A stretch of DNA of 24,342 nucleotides from Rhizophagus sp. LPA8_4_AMF (Eukaryota; Glomeromycota; Glomeromycetes; Glomerales; Glomeraceae), in NCBI GenBank assembly GCA_021464525.1, contig JADRCO010000939.1:1-24342 (forward strand), written 5' to 3'. Every line of letters begins with the position of its first letter. The stretch's first letter is position 1. Positions 10,143-18,210 of this stretch are shown here, piece by piece. The notes under the pieces were generated by a model. That model was not told the origin of the DNA. It searched no databases and worked only from the letters and a program-made list of their open reading frames with translations. The position numbers and the translations under genes were made by a program.

Positions 10143-10510
10143 TCGTAATTTAAATATGTAAAATCTGTTTATGATAAGCTCAACTTGTTGGCAAACTCGG
10201 TTTCAAATTCTTATTTAAATGAACGATTCATTTATCCTTAGTATTAGTAATGCTTATTTATATTACCTAATATTCATAAATATACCTTCATAAAACAACT
10301 TTTTAATGCATCTTGCTTTCCTTCTATTATTTAAAATATGATCCTTTCATTTTAAGTTTTAATTCATCGTTAGTATAAATGAACTGTTTTTTAACTTTAG
10401 TATGTACCTAGCAATTTTCATTTATATTAGCCGTTATTCTCTTATGAATATACTTTTGCAAATCGATTTTTTTACGTATTCCCTTCCTTTAAAGATATTC
10501 ATATTCGATT
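10100..10510 (+). repeat. Three decaying copies of the tail of the 96-aa frame
   Basis: The block around 10103-10160 (CATTCATAAATCAATTTTTT, then AATGGAACTCCCTTCTAAT) has a diverged counterpart at about 10280-10340 (CTTCATAAAACAACTTTTTA, then ATGCATCTTGCTTTCCTTCT). A weaker one is at about 10447-10505 (TTTTGCAAATCGATTTTTTT, then ACGTATTCCCTTCC). Spacing is about 180 and 165 bases. ACCTAGCAATT from the start of the frame (9936) also recurs at about 10408. Part of the similarity may be compositional. Confidence 0.35.
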
Positions 10511-10649
10511 ATCTTCTGATAATTAAAATATTAATTCTTTTACTTTTAATTAAATAATTCAAAAATGTTATTAATCGTGAATTAATTAGTTATTGTCACG
10601 TAATTGATGATCATGTCGATCACGCCCATCAATGTCACGAATGATTTGA

Positions 10650-10835
10650 ATGTTTAATATGTCTGACATAGCATGTAGAAAATATTTCGTTAACATAATT
10701 ATCATATTATTTTTATGCATTTTATTAGTGATAATTATCTTATTGTTTATTTTAGTTGTTTTTATTATATTTATTTTATTTATTATGTTTATTTTTCTTG
10801 CTATATCACAATATGTAATAAAATATTATAAATAA
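10650..10835 (+). CDS. Possible small membrane peptide, 61 aa
   Basis: An open frame of 61 residues has a short polar start (MFNMSDIACRKYF). One continuous hydrophobic stretch of Ile, Leu, Phe and Val follows over about residues 16-52, and the tail is basic (YVIKYYK). This would make one long or two packed membrane spans. T-rich DNA gives such frames by chance, and there is no homology or splice evidence. It is kept only as a low-confidence candidate. Confidence 0.2.
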   Translation: MFNMSDIACRKYFVNIIIILFLCILLVIIILLFILVVFIIFILFIMFIFLAISQYVIKYYK

Positions 10836-11403
10836 AGCTCTGCCACGATGCAGACAGAGTGTGTGTGAGTTCCTAACTTAAAAACACGATATTAAGTTCT
10901 TTTGGTGATTGACAACTGAGAATCCGACGTATCGGTGCTGTTGTCTTCACATTGTTAGTTTATCATTGAAAATCATACCACTATAACCTTCTGCTTACAT
11001 TATCCCATACAAGTTTATTCTATGATAAACACAACAAGAACTGACGTAACATTATATTAACTATGCAAAATCTCTTTATGATAAGCTCAAATTTCTTTGG
11101 AAATACACTTTCAATTTTCTCCTAATATAAACAAATGGTCTGTTTCTGTTTAATTTTATCTATCTAGAATCCAACCATTAAAATTTTAGTAATTTAGTAA
11201 AAAAAGGCATAAATTTGTAGTACAAATTAAAATTTTTTAAACTTTATCTGTTATGCATGCATCATAATGCTGTTCAATATACAAATTCATAACTTTGTAA
11301 ATTTATTGTTAAATATTATTAATGTTAGAAACTATCATCAAGAACTACTAACCTAATTACTATATTTACTAATTATCATATAACTTTTATTAGTTAAATT
11401 TCA
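10836..11403. other. No gene; contains a diverged direct repeat of 10150-10215
   Basis: ATGCAAAATCTCTTTATGAT at about 11063 continues AAGCTCAAATTTCTTTGG and resembles ATGTAAAATCTGTTTATGAT at about 10156, which continues AAGCTCAACTTGTTGGC. The offset is about 907 bases. A GC-richer patch lies at 10840-10872. Nothing coding was seen. Confidence 0.45.
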
Positions 11404-11530
11404 ACGGTTACAGCGATCAAAAATGCTGATGCAAGAGAAGTATCATTATTCATTTATGAGGAAATCATCTGTAGACATGGATGTCCACAGAAAATATTGA
11501 AGTGATAGGGGAACTCACTTCATAGAACCA
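11404..11530 (+). pseudogene. Ty3/Gypsy integrase fragment
   Basis: Plus-strand translation gives TAIKNADAREVSLFIYEEII followed by CRHGCPQKIL. After a one-base insertion (AAGT for AGT, near 11500) comes SDRGTHFIE. This matches the central integrase core of Ty3/Gypsy retrotransposons, where the SDRGTHF block carries the second catalytic Asp. Sequence on both sides decays at once, so only about 120 bases of an ancient element are identifiable. No LTRs could be assigned. The intact enzyme inserts retrotransposon cDNA into the host genome. Confidence 0.85.
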
Positions 11531-12282
11531 AGAATTCAAAAAAAGTAAATGGAAATAATATTTTTTAAGGGACCAGTATATTGCATCTCCCCATATGAAA
11601 AAAAAAAATGATATCATATTTGTTTTTTACTTCATTGCAATCAAGCGCTGCTTAAAAATACCTGTTAGAGAGCCAGAGTTGGCGTGTCTGTATTGTCCAT
11701 CAATAATCGGCAAGTAACCAACTAGAAATACGAAATAAATGACAGGGTACGACGGATATAAGATGAATCTTACAGAAACAAGAGGAAAGCTTAATGAATT
11801 AAGGTTAACTCAATGGTAGACGATTTTTATTAAGTAACGCGTAGAACTACAGGTTTATCAACTAGTAACACTACTATAAAACTACGAAAAGAACTATGCA
11901 GTTGTTTTCTATCTTTTGGCTAGTTTACAGAAGGTGTATTTATATCTGATTTCTAACCGATTTCCATCTATTTTTCTGATTCAGGGGCGAAAAATAATCT
12001 ATTGATGTCTATTGTTTACCGATTGTTACCTAAATGTCAATGTTTCAATTGTTTCATCGTGAATAATTAATGTAGTCACAATGGTGATGATTTTCATTGT
12101 AAGCCACCCTTCAATAAACATAAAAGTACGAGTTTAGGTTACTAATGCTATTGATTTAATTTTCTACAATAAATCTAAATAAAGATCGAATACATATTGA
12201 AAAATATAAATAAAGAATACGAATATAATAAAAAATATATGTTTAATACTATAAATATAAACATTCGTCCATCAATCTAATC
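11531..12282. other. Probable decayed mobile DNA, no gene recognised
   Basis: A GC-richer segment at about 11640-11900 includes coding-like scraps and the palindrome-like GTAGAACTAC at about 11842. It lies directly downstream of the integrase fragment and could be more of the same element or its LTR, but I found no matching LTR copy. From 12080 the DNA is plain AT-rich. Confidence 0.35.
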
Positions 12283-12420
12283 ATGCACAAATCAAATCGG
12301 CTGATCGATTGCACATATATCCACAAATCGGGCGTGCATCGACTGTATCGTCGGGAAATTGGCACATATAGTCAAAAATCGGCATGTACACTAATTTGCG
12401 TAACACGCTTTTTAGGACTG
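12283..12420. repeat. AATCGG / GCACATAT motif repeats
   Basis: GCACAAATCAAATCGGC, then GCACATATATCCACAAATCGGGCGTGCATC, each split by spacers, and GGCACATATAGTCAAAAATCGGCATGTAC follow one another in about 110 bases. This indicates degenerate tandem copies of a roughly 35-base motif. The open frame across it (12283-12582) is interpreted as a by-product of the repeat. AATCGG is also the core of the repeats at 23806-24014. Confidence 0.5.
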
Positions 12421-12589
12421 AAAATTTTTTTTGTTAATCAGTCAGTTACTAAAATAGGTAAAAGTTTTGACTGGCATTATATAAAATTTTCTAATCTACA
12501 CATTTTTTGGATAAGATCGACAGTTTGGAATCACCATTCAGACAGTATTCAGACAATCAAATTTAAATTTAGTATTGTTTGATAATATT

Positions 12590-14192
12590 ATAAATGGAAG
12601 AAATTGTCAACATAATTATTTTATCGTTTAAAAAAATTAAAAACACTTTCAAGATGATCGTTTAACTTTATTTAATTGTTTATTATATTAGTAAACCGTC
12701 TCTGGTGCAAAGAGACGATTCCTTTACTTTACAGAGATCCTTTCAGATTAAATGGTTATGTGGATAATACAACCACAACTCGATACACGATAATCTTTAC
12801 TTTAATTTTATGCTTTGATAAAGGAGAAATTTTACGATTTATAAATCAATTAAACCAATTCAATATTAATATTGATAATAGTTATATTAATGATGAAAAT
12901 GAACCATTATTTAAATATCCAAAATATTCAACGAATTAAGAATAAACAATATAATTATTGAATGTTTTAGGAATTATTTAAATATACCAAGTAGACATGA
13001 AATTATTAAAAATTTCATTCCAATATTTCATCAATCAAATTTACTTAAAAGCAATAATATTAAAGAATTTAGTATTTCATTATACTCATTTTATAATCAA
13101 AATTATAATATACAAAATTTCACACAAAATTTATCAAAACTAATTTCATTAAGTTTACAAGATTTTAACGTAACATTTAATAAATCCAAGAGATTCAATT
13201 GTTGTGCCGAATGTTTAGCGCAAGAATATTTAAAAAGTATGGCAAATATTTGTTTAAATTTGAGAAAATTAGAAATTTCTTCATTAAAGAAGGCTATATC
13301 TAAAGAAATTAAGGAAAATCTTTGCATTTGTAATATCACAATGTAAATCATTATTAAACGATATTCTTTCATCATTAGAATTTCAAAACATTCTTTAATT
13401 TATATTGAATTTGAAGGTATTAACCTTCGTAATGTTTCATTTAAGAATTTTATAACTTTATATAATTTAAAATACTTAAATTTCACTAATTGTGATGAAG
13501 TATTATCAATTGATCAATGTAATATTTTAAATTTTGCATCATTTAAACTCAAAGAGTTATCACTTATAAACAACACTTGGAATAATGATAATATTACTCT
13601 TTCAATAATCAAATATTTAGGGTAACCATTACAAAAATTAGATTTTCTTGGACGCTTAACAATTCCTTTTATTGAATATTTATCTTTATATTGTTTAAAC
13701 CTTAATAATTTAAATATTACGTTTACTCGCAGGATTGATTTTTCATTATATCCTAATTTTAAAAAATTAAGAATTAATAATTTGATCCTTATTATAAAGG
13801 TTTATCGTCTGAGAATTTTTTAAGTTGAAATGATGGGATATCTTACTAGAAATTTTATACTTAATAATATTAAGGAAATTACTATTCACTTTTCTTCATG
13901 TAAATTTTCAAGATACTATTATTCTTGAGACATTTTTAGAAAATTGTCATCATCATTTGGAAACTATTAATTTAGATGTTGATATTAATTCTGAGAATCT
14001 TAAAATTATTTTGAATTATATTGAAAAAAATAACATTGGTGTGAAATTTTTAGGTATGAAAAAATTAAGAGTGTGTTGAAAGATGAAGAAACGGAATTAT
14101 TGGACCAAATTAAGGCAAGAGGTGTAACATTAGTGAATTTTTCTACTATTCATCATCATGAACATAGTCCACTTGCTTATCATTCGATTTGA
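12590..14192 (+). pseudogene. F-box/LRR protein pseudogene
   Basis: The F-box region is recognisable from about 12655: DDRLTLFNCLL, a frameshift, then LVNRLWCKETIPLLYRDPF (about 12691-12747). A long plus-strand body of leucine-rich, Asn-rich repeat-type sequence follows in several frames. Examples are NLSKLISLSLQDFNVTF (about 13128-13178), SMANICLNLRKLEISSLKK, FITLYNLKYLNFTNCDEVL (about 13452) and KLRINNLILI (about 13770). The C-terminus reads SVLKDEETELLDQIKARGV then HEHSPLAYHSI, stopping at 14190-14192. Stops or shifts occur near 12690, 12937, 13343, 13390, 13624, 13820 and 14075. Intact relatives would be F-box subunits of SCF ubiquitin ligases with LRRs binding substrate. This copy cannot make one full protein. 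Confidence 0.75.
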
Positions 14193-14279
14193 ATAAATAA
14201 ATATTCTCTATAATAGAGTACTTTAAAATACGTGTCGTGTATTTCCAAATGATAGAATTTATTATATTTTAAAATGTCT

Positions 14280-14700
14280 TAAATCTCATCACTCAACTTT
14301 ATATAACTGCTCATTGATTAATCGATTCTGGTGTAAAAGAAACAATTCCTTTACTCTACACAAATCCCCTTGTCAATTTAACTAATAAAAAGAATGAATT
14401 ATTCAATATTCTTAATTAAAATGTAAATTTGGTAATTTTTAAATGGTTTAAATATTATTTGTGTTTATCATATTATGTATTCTACATAACAAGGATACAG
14501 TATAATCCAATATTTTAGAGGCTAATGTAATAATATTTACCAACTTATTAATTACTAAATTAATAACATTGGAGATCTTATGTTCAAATTTGAAAAGATT
14601 AGAAATTGGTTGAAATGAATTACTTTTTTCTGAAGCTCTGATTACGAAATTTCTCTTTTGCTGATATGAATAATTTCTTGATAATCTCAATAATGAAAAT
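14280..14700 (+). pseudogene. Second, more eroded F-box/LRR copy
   Basis: HSTLYNCSLINRFWCK (about 14290-14337), and after a shift TIPLLYTNPLVNLTNKK, align with the LFNCLLVNRLWCKETIPLLY block of the upstream pseudogene. Further along, TLEILCSNLKRLEIG (about 14569-14610) resembles its CLNLRKLEISS segment. Most of the intervening sequence is lost: about 300 bases separate two motifs that are about 570 apart in the first copy. This is a deletion-bearing tandem paralogue. The minus-strand frame across it has no support. Confidence 0.6.
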
Positions 14701-14777
14701 ATTTATCCGATAAATATCATGTGTATCAGGCTATTATAATAGCCTTTAAAAAAGCTTAATGATTACATCGGATAAAT
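14701..14777. repeat. 77-bp nested palindrome
   Basis: ATTTATCCGAT at 14701-14711 pairs perfectly with ATCGGATAAAT at 14767-14777. An exact 18-base palindrome, AGGCTATTATAATAGCCT (14728-14745), lies between them. This resembles a very short MITE or a fold-back element. It abuts the end of the second F-box/LRR remnant. Confidence 0.6.
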
Positions 14778-15760
14778 CACTCATTCGGCACTTACTATTT
14801 AATATTTTATTTAGAATAAGTAAAATTTATCAGCAGATTTATATAAGATATTCTTATCTGATACTTTTAAATCACTACTATATAAATAATTAATTTCCTT
14901 TATAAAATTATATATGTTAATTACTGAGTCATTATAACTTTGCACTTTAATGTTACACAACCCAAATTTCTTCACCTTTCAACGAAAATAAATCTCTATA
15001 GAAAGAATTATAAATAGATAAATAATTAACTTTCTTCTTTTCATGATGTGTTTTTTTATAGAGGATAAATATTTTTGATCCCCATTATAGATCAATAATT
15101 TCTTAATAAAAGTATCTTGAGAATTTTTTAGAAATATTTCAAAATCGCTTATGATCAAGACTTAAACACAAACATTCTAATTTAGAAGGAAGGGTTGCAT
15201 AAAGACAGAAAATTTAGCGATACAGAATCTACCTGTTTTTTCGATGTTTGACAAATTGCAGAGTAAAGGATTAATACTTGTTTTCTTCTATAAGTACAGT
15301 CAACTAACAATCAAATAAAATGTATTACTCTCCTGCCTAAAAGCTATCGTTATAGTATTGTAATTAAAAAACTAACAAAAACTTACTGTATATTCAAAAG
15401 TGGATTACTATTAATTGAATATTATCTATTATTCAATGGACCTTTACGTAGACAAAAAAATATGTGATCAGATACGCAAGCCCGACAGTTAACTTTTTTT
15501 TGCATTCACTTCCAACGCAAGATACAATTTGCAGAGTATATAGAAATAAGTTTATCAATAGCTATGTAATTTATTACTTTTATCTTTGCAACTACATTTT
15601 TGGTATACAAAGTGGAACAATACATAAATTTTGCTCTACATGAAACATTGAACCATCTCAAAGGAGTTATACGCAAATTATATAGCAAGTAACTAAATAA
15701 TATGGTGTACATATATGCAAATTGCCAAAGAAGTAAAAGATTGAAAATTATCAATTTTTA
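14778..15760. other. No gene recognised
   Basis: AT-rich DNA. A minus-strand open frame at 15506-15754 lies just past the stop of the four-exon gene. It has no motif, splice support or coding-like composition, so it is treated as 3' flanking sequence. Confidence 0.5.
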
Positions 15761-16457
15761 CTATCTATTAAAAATATAGTGAGCATCCTCGAGTTCGGCC
15801 GTATGATCGGTTACTTTATTAACTCTAAACGCATACCCTACATCCGGATTAGCTCCAACTCTTCGATCATGTAATGACCTATGTTTACCAAAAAAATTAG
15901 AGAGAACATTGCAAATATTATAAGATATAATAAAACTTGTCACTAACCAGCTTGGCATGTTTCTAATCCAAATTCCCAGTTGATGGGAAGTTCTAAATGA
16001 AAATATCGTGCCTGTGTTAAATTCGTTTACACCGCCATTACTAATAATGTCGTTGATAAGAGCTAACTAATAATTTTTATACATATTAGTATAATCTATA
16101 AAAAATGTATTACAAACAATATAAAAATACCTTTGATTGACCGATCATACTATTACGTGGCCATGGGTCACTCCATTTAATAATCACGATTGGATCATCA
16201 ATGGGAATTCTGTCAAGTACTTCGATGATGTGAGCTGCACTTTGTCTTAAATATTCAGGAATTTCATCAAGACCTAATAAATATATAAAATTACTAAATT
16301 TAAATAAGTTCAATTTTCATTTATTTTGTATTATAATATACTCACTTAATTGAAGTTTTTTTGCGAGTTTAATTTCGTCGTTGTCAGCTTCATGTTCTTC
16401 GTTCTTAACTTCAAGTCTGTCGTTATCAACATCAAGTTCATTATTAACAGTATCCAT
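15761..16457 (-). CDS. Intact four-exon gene, 163 aa, unknown function
   Basis: Exons on the minus strand are 16457-16346, 16273-16131, 16066-15948 and 15878-15761. Introns are 72, 64 and 69 bases, all GT-AG (GTGAGT...TTATTAG, GTATTT...TTATTAG, GTTAGT...ACATAG). Exons sum to 492 bases, exactly 164 codons with the stop. The protein begins MDTVNNELDVDNDRLEVKNE. This is an acidic, probably disordered head of about 35 residues, followed by KLAKKLQLSLDEIPEYLRQS and VIIKWSDPWPRNSMIGQSK. The third exon encodes INDIISNGGVNEFNTGTIFS and HQLGIWIRNMPS, and the last HDRRVGANPDVGYAFRV to HYIFNR. There is no signal peptide or membrane span. The alternating hydrophobic SFRTSHQLGIWIRN strands are faintly like an eIF4E-type sheet, but cap-binding hallmarks are missing and I do not assign that family. 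Confidence 0.8.
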
Positions 16458-17273
16458 ATTTTCACGTTAGAAGTAAAGTTTATTTACGAAATGTTAATGT
16501 AGTTTGCGAGAATTTATTAACATGTCAAAAATAAAAGCCTTATTTATTTATTTTTTCGGTTATACAAAGGTGTCGAGTCATGGCATGAAAACGAGTACAA
16601 AAATACAATGACTCATAATTAATAGATATACGAAGTGCTGAATAAGTGATTTATCCGGTATCATGTGATTTTTTACCTGATACAAGTGCCTGATACACTG
16701 ATACACGATTTTAAATGCCTGATAGATTTATTATAATCATTTTCAATTATTAAAAAATCACGTCACCATCAAAAAAGCTCTGGCACGTGATCTGTGATGT
16801 GACGTCCGAGTTTTGATTGGCCCTATCTTGTGCAGAATCTTGTGCAACATTTAACTAGTTTTTTCGTGATGTTTTTTGTTTTCAATAAAAAGAAGTTCAA
16901 AAGGAACTTAATAAATTGACATTTTTATAGTAAAGATAGTATGCTTATATTTTAAAATAACTTTATTTTTGCTTTATTGAAGAAATTTATACTTTTACAC
17001 ATATTCTACATATTTAATAATAATATTAAAAATAATACTTTATAGGAACTATATAAAAAAAAAAAAATATAAAAAGTGAGTTTGTATTATTATAAAAACA
17101 CTAACAAATTTCATCCAACGTTTATAAGAATACTTTTATATTTATAACTGTTAAAAAAACTTTACTTATTTAAAATTATGTAAAAAAAATTACGCAAAAA
17201 AAATAAATAATAAAAAATAAAAAAGATAGAAGATATAAGATATAAGATAACATACCTATAATTGATAAATTAT
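16458..17273. other. Upstream spacer with inverted repeats
   Basis: No gene is seen. Two inverted pairs occur: GAGTCAT (16575-16581) with ATGACTC (16608-16614), and ACGTCAC (16760-16766) with GTGACGT (16799-16805). Between them CTGATAC is repeated at 16678, 16691 and 16699. The GC-richer 16555-16830 block looks like a decayed repeat. The TGACTCAT and CACGTG strings resemble generic bZIP and bHLH sites, but nothing shows they are used. It could hold the promoter of the four-exon gene, which reads away to the left. Confidence 0.4.
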
Positions 17274-17344
17274 TTACAAAGAAAAAAATATGAAAATGAA
17301 ATAAGAAAAAAGAAAAGAAGTGAGTTGGCCGCGTGAGAGTGAAA

Positions 17345-17470
17345 AAAAAATATTTACCCTGATTACCACAGCCACATCGGTCACGTTCCCGAGCTTTTTG
17401 ATGGTGATACTGGGGAAGATGGTCTGAACTATCAAGTGCAGTTCACAATTCAAATCTTTATAATAGATAA
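17345..17470 (-). other. Isolated GC-richer island, possible minus-strand exon
   Basis: The minus strand reads LNCELHLIVQTIFPSITI then KKLGNVTDVAVVIR and meets a GTAAAT donor-like site at about 17357. The composition is much less AT-biased than the surroundings. No partner exon was found on either side, and the family is not recognised. It may be an orphan exon, a pseudogene scrap or a repeat. Confidence 0.25.
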
Positions 17471-17624
17471 TAGATTCGCATGTCACGTGAACAAATTTTA
17501 TCCGTACAATCACATGAAATTACGTAATTTGTTTAACATAACCTGTGTTGATCACAATCACAACATTTAAATAATTTTTTTTGTTAAATTTTTTTTTTTT
17601 TAAGAAAAAAAACATTCCAGGGTC

Positions 17625-18210
17625 ATGTCATCTCAAGACAATTTTGTATGTCAATACTGTGGTCATTTATACAGTGAGAGAGTGGAAATGGTGCAAACCA
17701 TGCCAATTAGATAATTTAAGAAATAAATTTAAAAACTGGACCAGTGGAAACGAAATAATTGATGAATTAATTCAAGAAATGCAATTAAAAATTAATCATC
17801 TTAAGAATATAACGGTTGAATGGATTCCATATAACCAATTTAAAGATATCAAAGAAATAGGCAGAGATAATTCCACTGCACTATATTCAGCAATATGGAT
17901 GGATGGCCCATTAGGTTATGTTGGAATTAAATGGAAAAGAGTACCTAATAAAAAAGTTGCTTTAAAGTATTTTTATAATTCACAAAATATCACCAGTGAA
18001 TTTTTAAATGAGGTATGAAAATATTAATTTTTTGTAATTTAATTTTTAAAATACTTTTATTATAATTACTTTTTATATATATAAATAAAGTATGATATGT
18101 TTTATTATTAGGCTAAATCATATACTATTAATACATTCAATGATGAAATTCTTAAAATATATGGAATATCCCAAAATCCAGAAACAAAAGATTATATTAT
18201 AGTACTACAA
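17625..18210 (+). repeat. Kinase repeat unit 1 (586 bp)
   Basis: Starts at the presumed initiator ATG (MSSQDNFVCQYCG). The first CxxC pair is in the ATG frame. The second pair, WCKPC, and everything after it are one frame over, so an indel of one base (net +1) lies between 17667 and 17692. The glycine-loop region reads IGRDNSTALYSAIW, with only one of the usual glycines. The ATP Lys is kept in KVALKYF. The unit ends in exon 2 at KDYIIVLQ. Confidence 0.75.

Noticed and set aside
12283..12582. Plus-strand frame of 99 residues.
   Set aside because: Its first half is made of AATCGG/GCACATAT repeats and the rest has no recognisable domain.
13103..13375. Minus-strand frame of 90 residues.
   Set aside because: It is antisense to the F-box/LRR pseudogene, whose plus-strand leucine-rich sequence is convincing.
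15761..16457. eIF4E-like cap-binding protein.
   Set aside because: Only a vague strand pattern is shared; the expected Trp residues for cap stacking and the N-terminal core are absent.
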